Positions 52,603 through 62,233 of a stretch of 64,000 bases of DNA are shown in pieces. The stretch lies in NCBI RefSeq assembly GCF_030408415.1, contig NZ_CP046976.1, positions 1,736,001 to 1,800,000 of the forward strand. Reading direction: 5' to 3'. Within the stretch, counting starts at the first letter, position 1. Every line of letters begins with the position of its first letter. The notes beneath the pieces were generated by a model that did no database searches, was not told the DNA's origin, and was given only the letters and a program-made list of their open reading frames with translations. Source of the stretch: Corynebacterium appendicis CIP 107643 (GTDB lineage Bacteria > Actinomycetota > Actinomycetes > Mycobacteriales > Mycobacteriaceae). The position numbers and the translations under genes were made by a program.

Positions 52603-55563
52603 CTACCGCGACTTACGCGTCGCGCGCCGACGCCCACGAGGGCCTTTGCTTATCGACGCCCCCTGCGTCCCTTCCTGCCTCTTTTGCCCCTTCCCGGACT
52701 GCTTCTCCTGCTGCTGGCGCGGGGTATGTGGCTGGCGCTGCTGGTTCTGCCGCCCGGAGGTACGGCGCGTAGCACGGCGACGACGGCGAGTGCCACGGCC
52801 CGCGCCTTCACGACGCTGAGCGGCAGAGGTCGACTCCCCGGAATCCTTCTCGCCCACGATATCCGTGGACGCGGCGGATTCCGCGAACGCCAGAGCATCG
52901 GCGGCTTCGCCGATCACGTCCTCGGTGGACGCGTCGTCGTAATCCTTCGGGTCCGGACGGTAATCCGACACCGAATTGCCGCGGGTCTTACGCTTACGGC
53001 GCGGTGAACTCTCAAACTCGGCCACAGCTTCCTCATAGGTCTGGCTCTTCTTCTGGCCGGACCGGTTGCCGGACTTCTCCTGGTCCTTGTCTTCGTCGTG
53101 GCCTTGGCCGCGCTCGTTGCGCTGCTCATCCTGCTGGCGACCCCGGCCCCGCCCGGAACCGCGGCGGCCGCGGCGGCGGGACGACCGGCGCTTAGGCTGG
53201 TCGCCGCGGGAATCAGAAGAGTCTGCGTCAGAAGAGTCTGCGTCAGAAGAATCGGAGTCGGAGGGGTCGGCAACGACGGCGTCGACAAGCTCCTCTGTGC
53301 TCTTTTTGTTGCGTTTCTCCATCGCCTTCGCGGCGGGGTGGTCGCCCGCCGCGTGGGCGTGGCGCTGGGGGTGGGAGGAATCGGGGTCGACGGGGTCGTC
53401 GGTAAGCACGATGCCGCGGCCGTCGCAATGCTCGCACTTGGTGGAGAACGTTTCCACGAGACCTGTTCCCAGGCGTTTGCGGGTGAGCTGGACAAGACCG
53501 AGCGACGTGACCTCCGAGACCTGGTGGCGCGTGCGGTCGCGGCCGAGCGCTTCCTTCAGGCGGCGCAGGACGAGATCCTGGTTCTCGGGCAGGATCATGT
53601 CGATGAAGTCGATGATGATCATGCCGCCGATATCGCGCAGGCGCAGCTGCCGGACGATCTCCTCGGCGGCCTCGAGGTTGTTGCTGGTCACCGTCTCCTC
53701 CAGCGAGCCGCCGGAACCGGTGAATTTGCCGGTGTTGACGTCGATGACCGTCATGGCCTCCGTGCGGTCGATCACCAGCGTGCCGCCCGACGGCAGCCAC
53801 ACCGTGCGCGACAGGGCCTTCTGGATCTGCTCGTCGACGCGGTGGACGTCGAACGCGTCGCGGCCGTCGTGGGCGCGGCGGTCGAATTTCTCCAGGCGGT
53901 CGAGCAAGTCAGGCGCGACGGACTGCACGTAGTTGTGCACGACATTCCACGACTTCTTGCCGTCAATGACGAGCTGGTCAAAGTCCTCGTTGAACAGGTC
54001 GCGCACGACCTTGACCAGAAGACGCGGCTCCTCGTACAGGGTGACGGGCTTGGCGCCCTTCGACTTCTTCTCCTTTTCCGCCTCTTCCTGGATGGCCTCC
54101 CACTGGGAGTGCAGGCGGTTGACGTCGGCGGCGATGGCTTCCTCCGGCGCGCCCTCGGCGGCGGTGCGGATGATCGTCCCTCCCTTGCCGGGCACGACGC
54201 GGACGAGAATGTCCTTCAGGCGCTTGCGCTCTGGCGCGGGCAGCTTGCGCGAAATGCCGGCGCTGCGGCCGCCGGGCACGTACACGAGGAAGCGGCCGGC
54301 CAGTGAAATCTGGGTGGTCAAGCGCGCACCCTTGTGCCCCACCGGGTCCTTGGTCACCTGGACCAGCACCTGGTCGCCGGACTTGAGCGCCTGCTCGATG
54401 CGGCGCGAACGGCCGCCCAATCCTGCTGCCTTCCAGTCCACCTCACCGGCGTAGAGCACGCCGTTGCGGCCCTGCCCGATGTCGATGAACGCGGCCTCCA
54501 TGCTCGGCAGCACATTCTGCACGCGACCGAGGTAGATATTGCCGATCATTGACGCGTTGTCGTCGGAATCGACGAAGTGCTCCACCAAAAGGCCGTCCTC
54601 GAGGACGCCGACCTGGGTGATGGTGCCGGAGCCGTCGTGACGCTTGCGTTCGCGCACGACCATCGTGCGTTCGACGGACTCGCGGCGCGCGAGGAATTCC
54701 GCCTGCGACACGACGCGGGACCGTTTGCGCTCCTCCTCGCGTCGCTCGCTGCGTCGGCGGCGCTGCGCCTCCAGCCGCGACGAGCCCTTGATCGCCTTCG
54801 GTTCCTGGATCGGCTCGTCGGTAGCGGTTTCCTCCGGCTTCGGGGCATCGCTTGTCGACGAATCCCCCTGCCTCCTCGCCCTTCTCCTCTCCCCCCGGGG
54901 CGCAGCCTTGAACACCGGCGTGTACACGCCGGCGGTTTCCTCGGTGTCCTCCGTCGGGGCCGGGGCCGGCGTGATCTCGGGCTCAACGTCGGTGAGCAGG
55001 TCCGCCTCGACCTTCTCCTCGATCTGGTTGATCTCGTTCTCGACGTCCTTGCGGACGCGGTGGCGGATCTTCTCCTCTGCCGCGGCCTCATCCGGCGCGG
55101 TGTCCGCGGTTGTTTCGGGCGCGGTATCGGCTTCTGCCGCGTCGGCTGCCGGAGTGCCCTCGACCGCATCGAGCACTTGCTCCGTCTCGGCCTTGCTCAG
55201 CGAAGACTGCGCGACCTTCACCAGCCCCAGCTCGTTGAGCTTGACCACAAGGTCCTTCGACGTCATCCCCAGCATCTTCGCCAGGACGAACACCCGGGTC
55301 TTCTCGCCCAGCTGCGAACGGTCGACCGTCGCGGGTTGGGTGGTTGCCTCCTGCGCAGCCTTCTCCACATTCGCTTCCGCCGCGCGAGTGGACGACTTTT
55401 TAGTTGTCTTCTTCGTCGACTTCTTCGTCGCTTTCGCGGCCTGCTTGGTCGCTTTCTTAGCTGTCTTCTTAGCGGTCGTCTTCGCCGCTTTCTTTGTCGT
55501 TTTCTTCGCCGTCGAGCGTGCCCGGCGCTTACGTGGGGTCGTTGTCTCGTCGCTGTCAGCCAC
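52603..55563 (-). CDS. rne: Ribonuclease E/G with IF2-N-like and Lys-rich N-terminal region
   Basis: 986 aa. A histone-H1-like Lys/Ala-rich stretch (about 10-60) is followed by an IF2_N-like module (about 88-135, KTRVFVLAKMLGMTSKDL), an acidic linker, and the RNase E/G core: S1 domain (GNIYLGRVQNVLPSMEAAFIDIGQGRNGVLY), DNase-like domain with catalytic Asp in DVNTGKF and IIDFIDM, and the zinc-link CEHC. The C-terminal 250 residues are Arg/Ser-rich and disordered, as in scaffolds for degradosomes. Central enzyme of RNA decay and rRNA processing. Confidence 0.95.
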   Translation of the reverse strand: MADSDETTTPRKRRARSTAKKTTKKAAKTTAKKTAKKATKQAAKATKKSTKKTTKKSSTRAAEANVEKAAQEATTQPATVDRSQLGEKTRVFVLAKMLGMTSKDLVVKLNELGLVKVAQSSLSKAETEQVLDAVEGTPAADAAEADTAPETTADTAPDEAAAEEKIRHRVRKDVENEINQIEEKVEADLLTDVEPEITPAPAPTEDTEETAGVYTPVFKAAPRGERRRARRQGDSSTSDAPKPEETATDEPIQEPKAIKGSSRLEAQRRRRSERREEERKRSRVVSQAEFLARRESVERTMVVRERKRHDGSGTITQVGVLEDGLLVEHFVDSDDNASMIGNIYLGRVQNVLPSMEAAFIDIGQGRNGVLYAGEVDWKAAGLGGRSRRIEQALKSGDQVLVQVTKDPVGHKGARLTTQISLAGRFLVYVPGGRSAGISRKLPAPERKRLKDILVRVVPGKGGTIIRTAAEGAPEEAIAADVNRLHSQWEAIQEEAEKEKKSKGAKPVTLYEEPRLLVKVVRDLFNEDFDQLVIDGKKSWNVVHNYVQSVAPDLLDRLEKFDRRAHDGRDAFDVHRVDEQIQKALSRTVWLPSGGTLVIDRTEAMTVIDVNTGKFTGSGGSLEETVTSNNLEAAEEIVRQLRLRDIGGMIIIDFIDMILPENQDLVLRRLKEALGRDRTRHQVSEVTSLGLVQLTRKRLGTGLVETFSTKCEHCDGRGIVLTDDPVDPDSSHPQRHAHAAGDHPAAKAMEKRNKKSTEELVDAVVADPSDSDSSDADSSDADSSDSRGDQPKRRSSRRRGRRGSGRGRGRQQDEQRNERGQGHDEDKDQEKSGNRSGQKKSQTYEEAVAEFESSPRRKRKTRGNSVSDYRPDPKDYDDASTEDVIGEAADALAFAESAASTDIVGEKDSGESTSAAQRREGAGRGTRRRRRATRRTSGRQNQQRQPHTPRQQQEKQSGKGQKRQEGTQGASISKGPRGRRRATRKSR

Positions 55564-55777
55564 GGAAATCTCCTATTGAATTGCCGCGCGCGGAACGCCA
55601 CCGGGCGCTGGTGGAACGGGTCCACCGCCGCCGCACAGTGCCGTGCACCGCTGGTTACGCGGAATAAATGTAAAGCTTCTCAAGCGTCCGCGACCTGTCG
55701 TGGGTCGCGCATGCTTCGGGAACCATTGTGGCACAGCTTCAGCGCGCAGGGGCGAGCAGGTTCACCATGCCGCGGTT

Positions 55778-56347
55778 CTAATTCCCGCGCAGGATCTCCT
55801 CGGTCAAAGTGACGATGGCGGCGTCGGTGTCTTTATTGAGGAGGGAACACACAGCGACACCGATAAGGGAACGGACGACTTGTCGGCCGGTGAGACCGCT
55901 AAACGACGCCGCATCAAGCACCTTTTGCACGGCATCGATCACGCCGCGCCAGTGAGCGGAGATCTCTGAAACGAGCTCGGAACTCTCGTGCTGGACATCG
56001 ACGGTCGCGGTGACAAGGCCCGCGACATGGTCGATCTCGCCGCCGGCGACGACGCGGACGATGAGTTCGGCGAGCTGCGCTGGATCGGATGAAACAGCAC
56101 CGCCCGCAAGCTCACGGTCGAGGAATTCGCGACGGCGTTCCGCTATGCCCTGGAAACAGGTGGCCAGCAAACGCTCGCGGTTGGAGTAGTAGTACCCGAT
56201 CGACCCGACCGGCACGCCCGCCTGGGCGGCCACGTTGCGGTGCGTTACGCCGCGGAGTCCTTCGCTGTAGAGGAGTTCCGTGGCGGCCTGCAGGATGGCG
56301 AGACGTTTCGCCACCGCGCGTGACTGTTCAGCGCGCTGAGCCACCAC
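55778..56347 (-). CDS. TetR-family transcriptional regulator
   Basis: 189 aa. HTH in residues about 15-60: ILQAATELLYSEGLRGVTHRNVAAQAGVPVGSIGYYYSNRERLL (read in parts). The C-terminal ligand domain has no recognisable subgroup. It lies 108 bp downstream of phoD on the same strand; its target is unknown. The acyl-CoA genes further right are possible targets by class. Confidence 0.85.
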   Translation of the reverse strand: MVAQRAEQSRAVAKRLAILQAATELLYSEGLRGVTHRNVAAQAGVPVGSIGYYYSNRERLLATCFQGIAERRREFLDRELAGGAVSSDPAQLAELIVRVVAGGEIDHVAGLVTATVDVQHESSELVSEISAHWRGVIDAVQKVLDAASFSGLTGRQVVRSLIGVAVCSLLNKDTDAAIVTLTEEILRGN

Positions 56348-56454
56348 GGGCCACCCCTCTCGACAACTTCTAATTCGTGAAAATTTATGTGTCGAGAGCG
56401 AATGTATACCTTCCGCCCCGGAAAGACGAACTAGTACAGCTGCTCAAGTGCGCG

Positions 56455-58155
56455 CTAGCGTTTCTCCTGGAAGCCCTGGCCCGCCACCCAGGTACGGGAC
56501 ACAGCGAGGCTGGCGGACGCACCCGGGTCCTCCACGTCCGAGACACGGTAGAAGTCCATGACCACCTTGTCCTTGGAAATCTTGGCGATGCCGTAACCGT
56601 GGGAGTCGAAATCCACGTGGTTGACCCACGGGTTCGCGGAGTACATCACGCCTTCCACGAGGTGGGTGATGCGGTTGTCCTCGGGGGTGTAGGTCTTCGT
56701 GTAGATGGCGACGATCTCGTCCACATTCGGCGCCGTGATCGACGAGCACACCATCTCGCAGCCGATCTCGTTGCCCTTGTGGCGCACCGAGTGGGCCCAC
56801 TCGGAGTGAATGTCGCCGGTAAGGAAAAGGGTGTGAGGGGTGGTGTTGGTGAGGACGTCGAAAAGCCGTGCCCTCTCTGCGCGGTACCCGTCCCACTGGT
56901 CGGTGTTGACGGCAATGCCCGCAGAGCGCGTGAACTCGTCCAGGACGTCGTTCGCGGTGCGGTTGTCGGAGCTGGTCGGCGGCAGGTGGCCGATCTCCAT
57001 CGGTGAGACCATGACCGAGTTGCCCAGCACATTCCACGCGGTCGTGGCGGTTTCCACTTTGCCCTTGACCCAGTCGAACTGCTCGGAACCGAGCATGCTT
57101 CGCGACGGATCGTCCTTGTCTCGCCCGATCGCCTTGACCTGCTCGTCGCGGTAGGTGCGCAAGTCCATCATCGTGAGGCTGATCAGATTGCCGAACTGGT
57201 AGCTGCGGTAGATATGCCCGCCCTCCGACGGTCGCACCGCACGCACCGGAAGCCACTCAAAGTAGGCCTGGTGGGCGAAGGATTCGCGCTTATTCCACTC
57301 CCCCTCGGCGCCCTCGGTGTGGTTCTCTGCGCCGCCGTCCCAAGAGTCGTTGGCGGACTCGTGGTCGTCCCACACGACGACCCACGGCGCAGCGGCGTGC
57401 GCCGCCTGGAGGTGCTCGTCGGTGCGGTAGCGGCCGTAGCGGACACGGTAATCCTGCAGCGAGACGATCTCGTGCGCCGGGTGGTGCGGACGGGACACGC
57501 CGCTCTTACCCGCGTATTCGCCGGTCGGGTACTCGTAGATGTAGTCGCCCAGGAAGACGACCAGGTCGATCTCGCCAGCCGCCGCCCGCTCCGCCATGTC
57601 GCGGTACGCGGTGAAATAGCCGCACTCGTAGTTTGCGCACGAGGCGACGGCGAGCTTGTACTCGCCGATATCCGCGGTGTACGCCGGAGCCGTGTGCGTG
57701 ACGCCCACCGGAGAGACCTTGCCGTCCCAGCGGAAACGGTAGAAATAGTCGGTCGCCGGCTTCAGGCCGCGCGGATCCACCTTCACAGTGTGGTCCGTTG
57801 CGGACGTGGCGCGCTCCGCGCCTGTGCGGACGATGTTCGCGAACTCGCGGTCCGTGGCGATCTCCCACTCGACCGCCGCGTCCGCGCCCTTGCCCGAGCC
57901 CGGCACAGCGTCCGGTGACACCGTCACGCGGGTCCAGATGATCACGGAATCCGGTGTCGGATCGCCCGATGCGACACCGTGCATGAACGCCGCGTACTGC
58001 TTCGGCTTCGGAGCCTGCGGCAAGCGTGCCGACGACAGCGCCCGCGACGACGGCAGTTGAGCATTCGCCGTGGTGTTACCGGCCACAGCCACACCAGCGG
58101 CAGCTGCTGCGGAACCAGCGAGGAAGCGACGGCGGGGAAGATTATTGTTAGCCAT
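56455..58155 (-). CDS. phoD: Alkaline phosphatase D, Tat-exported
   Basis: 566 aa. A twin-arginine signal (RRRFLAGSAAAAAGVAVAG) sends the folded enzyme outside. An N-terminal PhoD domain (about 50-150) precedes the metallophosphatase core with LVVFLGDYIYEY, WDDHESANDSW and LTGDIHSEWAHSV, which bind calcium/iron. It cleaves phosphate mono- and diesters. One copy of the 11-mer lies in the gap to ndk. Phosphate control is expected; no PHO box checked. Confidence 0.93.
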   Translation of the reverse strand: MANNNLPRRRFLAGSAAAAAGVAVAGNTTANAQLPSSRALSSARLPQAPKPKQYAAFMHGVASGDPTPDSVIIWTRVTVSPDAVPGSGKGADAAVEWEIATDREFANIVRTGAERATSATDHTVKVDPRGLKPATDYFYRFRWDGKVSPVGVTHTAPAYTADIGEYKLAVASCANYECGYFTAYRDMAERAAAGEIDLVVFLGDYIYEYPTGEYAGKSGVSRPHHPAHEIVSLQDYRVRYGRYRTDEHLQAAHAAAPWVVVWDDHESANDSWDGGAENHTEGAEGEWNKRESFAHQAYFEWLPVRAVRPSEGGHIYRSYQFGNLISLTMMDLRTYRDEQVKAIGRDKDDPSRSMLGSEQFDWVKGKVETATTAWNVLGNSVMVSPMEIGHLPPTSSDNRTANDVLDEFTRSAGIAVNTDQWDGYRAERARLFDVLTNTTPHTLFLTGDIHSEWAHSVRHKGNEIGCEMVCSSITAPNVDEIVAIYTKTYTPEDNRITHLVEGVMYSANPWVNHVDFDSHGYGIAKISKDKVVMDFYRVSDVEDPGASASLAVSRTWVAGQGFQEKR

Positions 58156-58319
58156 GCTGACAACTGTCGAATCCCCCGTTCAGCGGCGCAACTGGAATCC
58201 AGCCCCACGTCCCAATGTTCCGCGTGAATTCACGGGGAATTCATGTTGAGGGGTGCGGGGTGAACGTCGATAAGCATGCAACAAGCTCGCGCACGACGGC
58301 GCGGGCTGCGAGAAACTGG

Positions 58320-58730
58320 TTAGAGGTTCGGGAACCAGATACCGATCTCGCGCTCAGCGGACTCCGGAGAATCGGAGCCGTGGACGACGTTCTCGCCGAC
58401 CGTCAAAGCGAAATCGCCGCGGATCGTGCCCGGGGTCGCCTTCTCGACCGGGTGGGTGCCACCGGCGAGCTGACGCCACGCAGCGATCGCGGACTCGCCC
58501 TCGACAATGCCCGCGACCAGCGGAGCGGAGGTGATGAAGTCCACGAGCTCGCCGAAGAACGGCTTGTCCTTGTGCTCCTCGTAGTGCTTCTCGGCAGTTT
58601 CGCGGTCTGCGGTGCGCAGATCCATCTCGACGAGCTTCAAGCCCTTGCGCTCGATGCGGGAGATGATCTCTCCCACGTGGCCGTTTGCGACACCGTCAGG
58701 CTTAATCAGAATCAGAGTGCGTTCAGTCAT
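58320..58730 (-). CDS. ndk: Nucleoside diphosphate kinase
   Basis: 136 aa, usual length. Balances NTP pools. Active-site His in [13 protein letters not shown]; start [23 protein letters not shown] 58730 was chosen over an upstream in-frame start at 58808 that would add a non-homologous N-terminus. 20 bp separate it from the membrane protein gene upstream. Confidence 0.96.
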   Translation of the reverse strand: MTERTLILIKPDGVANGHVGEIISRIERKGLKLVEMDLRTADRETAEKHYEEHKDKPFFGELVDFITSAPLVAGIVEGESAIAAWRQLAGGTHPVEKATPGTIRGDFALTVGENVVHGSDSPESAEREIGIWFPNL

Positions 58731-58750
58731 GGCCCCAACACTACCGCCTG

Positions 58751-59068
58751 CTAGTCGACGCCGCGCACAACAGCCGCAGCCTCCTCGTAGCCCGTGTTCC
58801 GGAACCACAGCTGCACCTGGCGGACCGCCGAATCCTCACGCCCCTCTGCCTTCAGGTGCGCGACGGTCTCGCGCTGCTCCGGGTCGAGCTCGATCGGAGC
58901 GCTCTCCCGGGCGTTGTACTCCCGGTATTTCTCGCGCAGTCCGATGAACAGGAACACGCCTGCAGCCACCACCAGTAACAACGCGATCCAGCGGGGAAGG
59001 TCTACGAACGCGAGGACGATCGCGGCCAAAGACAGAGCCGCGGCGAGGGCGAGGGAACCAGCTTTCAT
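58751..59068 (-). CDS. Small membrane protein of unknown function
   Basis: 105 aa from ATG 59068. Two predicted membrane helices in residues about 4-45 ([37 protein letters not shown]), then a soluble C-terminus with [20 protein letters not shown]. The frame is open far upstream because it is antisense to the acyl-CoA ligase; that part is not coding. It precedes ndk and is probably cotranscribed. Confidence 0.7.
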   Translation of the reverse strand: MKAGSLALAAALSLAAIVLAFVDLPRWIALLLVVAAGVFLFIGLREKYREYNARESAPIELDPEQRETVAHLKAEGREDSAVRQVQLWFRNTGYEEAAAVVRGVD

Positions 59069-59230
59069 GGCTCCCAAAGGTACCTGGACGTGGGCAAACA
59101 CCGCCGGATGAAAATTATTTCGTTTTTTCATGCAAAGCACTGAGACGAGCGTCACAATAGTAGATAGGTTTTGCCTAGCTAACTTCCACGGCAGGACGTG
59201 ACATACCGCGAACGCGAAAGGAGACGCGCC

Positions 59231-60769
59231 ATGACGGCCACCCTCACCTCCCCCACGATCTTCCCCAGTCCGTATCCCGACCTCGAACTTTTCGGCGGCA
59301 CGGTCTACGAGCAGATCTTCAACGACCTCACCGCCGCAGATGCCGCCCGCCCGGCGATCACGGAGCTGACCACCGGCAACTCCATCACCTACGGCGAGCT
59401 CAAGGAAAAAGCTGACGCGGTCGCCGGCTACTTGGCGCAGCGCGGCATCGGGCCCGGCAGCGTCGTGTCGCTGCAGATCCCCAACTCGATCAATTTCGCG
59501 GTGGCCCTGTTCGGCATCTTCCGCGCGGGTGCGACAGTGAACCCGATCGGCGTACTCATGAATAACGACGACGTTGAAAAGGTCTCGGAAATGGCCGGTG
59601 CAGACCTCTTCATCGGGATCTCCGACGTGGGACACGACAAGCACGTGTGGGATTACGAGCTGGAAGAAATCGTCGATAAGCGATTGCCCGCTCCCGATGT
59701 CGACGTCGACGGAAGCTCGCTCGCGTCCGTGCCGTTCTCCTCGGGCACGACCGGGATGCCGAAGGGCGTGATGCTCACGCACAGCAACCTCACGTCGAAT
59801 GTGCTGCAGGCGCGCTACATGCTGGAGAAGAACGGCATCGGCCCGCACACGTCGACCCTGTCTCCCCTGCCCTTTTCGCACATTTACGGCATGACGGCGC
59901 TGATGCTCACGCCGATGCTGCAACGCTCGCACATCCACACGATGTCGAAATTCGACCTCGAGGTCTTCCTTCGCGCGCACGGCGAGCACAACATCGAGAT
60001 GACGTTCATCGCCCCGCCCATGGCCGTCGCGCTGGCGAAGCACCCGGCCGTCACGCCCGAAGGTTTCGCCGCGAATAAGCTCATGTTCTCCGGCGCCGCG
60101 CCGCTCGACGAGGAAGTCGCGCGCGCCGTCGAGCGCCGCCTCGGCACCGACTGCGTGCAAGGTTACGGTATGACGGAAACATCGCCGGCGGTCAATATCG
60201 GCATCAAGGGCGAGACCAACCCGGGCTCCATCGGCTACGCGGTGCCGAACACGGAGTGCCGCATCGTGGACATCGAGACACTCGAGGACGTCCCCCACGG
60301 CGAGCCCGGCGAGCTGCTCGTGCGCGGGCCGCAGGTCATGCAGGGCTACCTGAACAACCAGGAAGCGACCGAGGAGACCTTCGTCGACGGCGGGTGGCTG
60401 CGCACCGGCGACGTCGCGCGCGTCGACGAAGACGGGCGCTTCTACATCGTCGACCGCGCCAAGGAAGTCATCAAATACAAGGGCTACCAGGTCGCTCCCG
60501 CTGAGCTCGAGGCGCTGCTGCTCACGCACGAAGCAATTGCCGACGCCGGCGTCGTCGGCGTCGACCGCGACGGACTCGAGATTCCGCGCGCATTCGTCGT
60601 GCTGCAGCCCGGCGCCTCGCTTTCCGCCGACGAGCTGATGGACTGGGTCGCCGAACGCGTCACCCCCTACAAGAAGGTGCGCGCGGTGACATTCCTCGAC
60701 GAGATCCCGAAGAACCCCACCGGCAAGATCCTGCGCAAGGACCTGCGTCTGATCCCGCTGGAGGGGTAA
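59231..60769 (+). CDS. Acyl-CoA synthetase, AMP-binding family
   Basis: 512 aa. Activates a carboxylic acid to its CoA thioester with ATP. The AMP-binding motif is PFSSGTTGMPKGVMLTH, the YGMTE motif is VQGYGMTETSP, and the C-terminal motif is PTGKILRKDLR, whose Lys acts in the first half-reaction. It resembles medium/long-chain and coumarate-type ligases. ATG 59231 has AAAGGAG; a start at 59198 does not. It lies upstream of two acyl-CoA dehydrogenases, suggesting a beta-oxidation or short aromatic/branched acid pathway. One 11-mer lies inside (59671). Confidence 0.9.
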   Translation: MTATLTSPTIFPSPYPDLELFGGTVYEQIFNDLTAADAARPAITELTTGNSITYGELKEKADAVAGYLAQRGIGPGSVVSLQIPNSINFAVALFGIFRAGATVNPIGVLMNNDDVEKVSEMAGADLFIGISDVGHDKHVWDYELEEIVDKRLPAPDVDVDGSSLASVPFSSGTTGMPKGVMLTHSNLTSNVLQARYMLEKNGIGPHTSTLSPLPFSHIYGMTALMLTPMLQRSHIHTMSKFDLEVFLRAHGEHNIEMTFIAPPMAVALAKHPAVTPEGFAANKLMFSGAAPLDEEVARAVERRLGTDCVQGYGMTETSPAVNIGIKGETNPGSIGYAVPNTECRIVDIETLEDVPHGEPGELLVRGPQVMQGYLNNQEATEETFVDGGWLRTGDVARVDEDGRFYIVDRAKEVIKYKGYQVAPAELEALLLTHEAIADAGVVGVDRDGLEIPRAFVVLQPGASLSADELMDWVAERVTPYKKVRAVTFLDEIPKNPTGKILRKDLRLIPLEG

Positions 60770-60953
60770 CTGGAAGGGCCTCTTTCCGCCGGTCGTCCCG
60801 CACGCCGGGGGCAGTGCGACGCATGCCACAAAAAGTCCGTGCGAATTCCTCTGTAAAGTTCTGCGACATAAGTCACAATTGAGGATGTTATGGTTTTGCT
60901 CCACAATTCCGCGGGGCGAAACCGCTCCCCCGGAACCAAGGAAAGAGGGAATC

Positions 60954-62147
60954 ATGGCAGACAACCCCGTCCACGAACTGCTGGACCCGAAGACCGACTA
61001 CTACCAGGTGTTCGCCGACATCGAGGGCGAGGACCTCGAGTGGTGGAAGAAGGCCCGCGACTTCGCTGAATTCGCCCGCCCCTACGTCAACGAAGGGTGG
61101 GAGAAAGCGGAGTACCAGATCCCCGTCGTCGCCGAGGCTGGCAAGCGCGGCCTGTTCCGCGACGCCATCGAGATCGAGGGTGAGCCGCACATGTCCGTGC
61201 GTGCTTCCCGCATGATGGCATTCGAGGTCGCGCGCACCGATGCCTCCCTCGGCACCGCTTTCGGCGTACAGGCCGGCCTCGCGATGCAGTCCATCGCAAT
61301 GTGCGGCTCCGAGGAGCAGAAGGCGAAGTACCTGAAGCCGATGTGCCACCTGGAGATCCGCGGCGCGTTCGCCCTCACTGAGCCGGACCACGGCTCCGAC
61401 TCCATCGCCCTGGAGACCACCGCGCGGCGCGACGGCGACGAGTGGGTCATCAACGGCGAGAAGAAGTGGATCGGCCACGGCTCCGTCGGCCACATCGCTG
61501 TGGTCTGGGCCCGCGACACGGAAGACGGCCAGGTCAAGGGCTTCATCGTCGACCAGGACCAGAAGGGCTACGAGGCGGAGACGATCGTCGGCAAGGCGTC
61601 GCTGCGCGGCATTCCGCAGGCGCACATCAAGCTTAACGACGTTCGTGTCTCCGACGACCGCCGCCTCCCCGGCGCCAACTCCTTCCGCGACTGCGCGAAG
61701 GTGCTGGCGGGCACACGCGTGTCCGTCGCATGGGCCTCCCTCGGCTTGGCCACCGACTGCTACGAGAAGGCTCTCGACTACGCACAGCGCCGCGTCCAGT
61801 TCGGCCGCCCGCTGGTGAAGAACCAGATCATCCAGCAACGCCTCGCCGACATGCTGCAGGACCTGACCTCCATGTTCCTGTACTGCCGCCGCCTGCTCGA
61901 GCTGGAGGAGTCCGGCGAGCTCACCGAGCAGCAGGCCGCACTGGCGAAGGTCCACTGCACCCGCGCCGCCCGCAAGATCTCCGCTGACGCACGCGACATG
62001 TTCGGCGGCGTCGGCATCCTCCTCGAGAACGACGTGGCGCGCCACCACGCCGACGTCGAGGCTCTGCACACCTACGAAGGCACCGACACGATGCAGTCGC
62101 TCATCGTGGGCAAGTCCATCACCGGCGTCGGCGCATTCGCCGGCTAA
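60954..62147 (+). CDS. Acyl-CoA dehydrogenase, glutaryl-CoA dehydrogenase-like (copy 1)
   Basis: 397 aa FAD enzyme. Key segments: GAFALTEPDHGSDS (FAD/substrate), INGEKKWIGHGSVG, and YEGTDTMQSLIVGKSITGVG with the catalytic-base Glu of the glutaryl-CoA dehydrogenase group. It oxidises an acyl-CoA to the enoyl-CoA. GAAAGAGGGA precedes ATG 60954. Copy 2 follows after 86 bp; the pair is highly similar, with long identical DNA stretches. Probably in one functional unit with the acyl-CoA ligase. Confidence 0.9.
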   Translation: MADNPVHELLDPKTDYYQVFADIEGEDLEWWKKARDFAEFARPYVNEGWEKAEYQIPVVAEAGKRGLFRDAIEIEGEPHMSVRASRMMAFEVARTDASLGTAFGVQAGLAMQSIAMCGSEEQKAKYLKPMCHLEIRGAFALTEPDHGSDSIALETTARRDGDEWVINGEKKWIGHGSVGHIAVVWARDTEDGQVKGFIVDQDQKGYEAETIVGKASLRGIPQAHIKLNDVRVSDDRRLPGANSFRDCAKVLAGTRVSVAWASLGLATDCYEKALDYAQRRVQFGRPLVKNQIIQQRLADMLQDLTSMFLYCRRLLELEESGELTEQQAALAKVHCTRAARKISADARDMFGGVGILLENDVARHHADVEALHTYEGTDTMQSLIVGKSITGVGAFAG

Positions 62148-62162
62148 GGCACGCTGAAAATG

Positions 62163-62201
62163 AGCTGCATCGCGACCGAGAACGGGAGCGGTGCAGCTTT
62201 T
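62163..62201 (+). terminator. Hairpin between the two acyl-CoA dehydrogenase genes
   Basis: AGCTGCA-t-CGC (62163-62173) pairs with GCG-g-TGCAGCT (62188-62198) and is followed by TTTT. It could lower expression of the second copy. 15 bp after the first stop. Confidence 0.65.
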
Positions 62202-62233
62202 CGCGCGAAAGCTACAGAAAGCGAGAAAGACTC

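Noticed and set aside
60888..62069. Long minus-strand ORFs over the acyl-CoA dehydrogenases and ligase (also 62144-63829, 59068-60964)
   Set aside because: Antisense shadows of GC-rich genes with clear families on the + strand; their translations have no family character.
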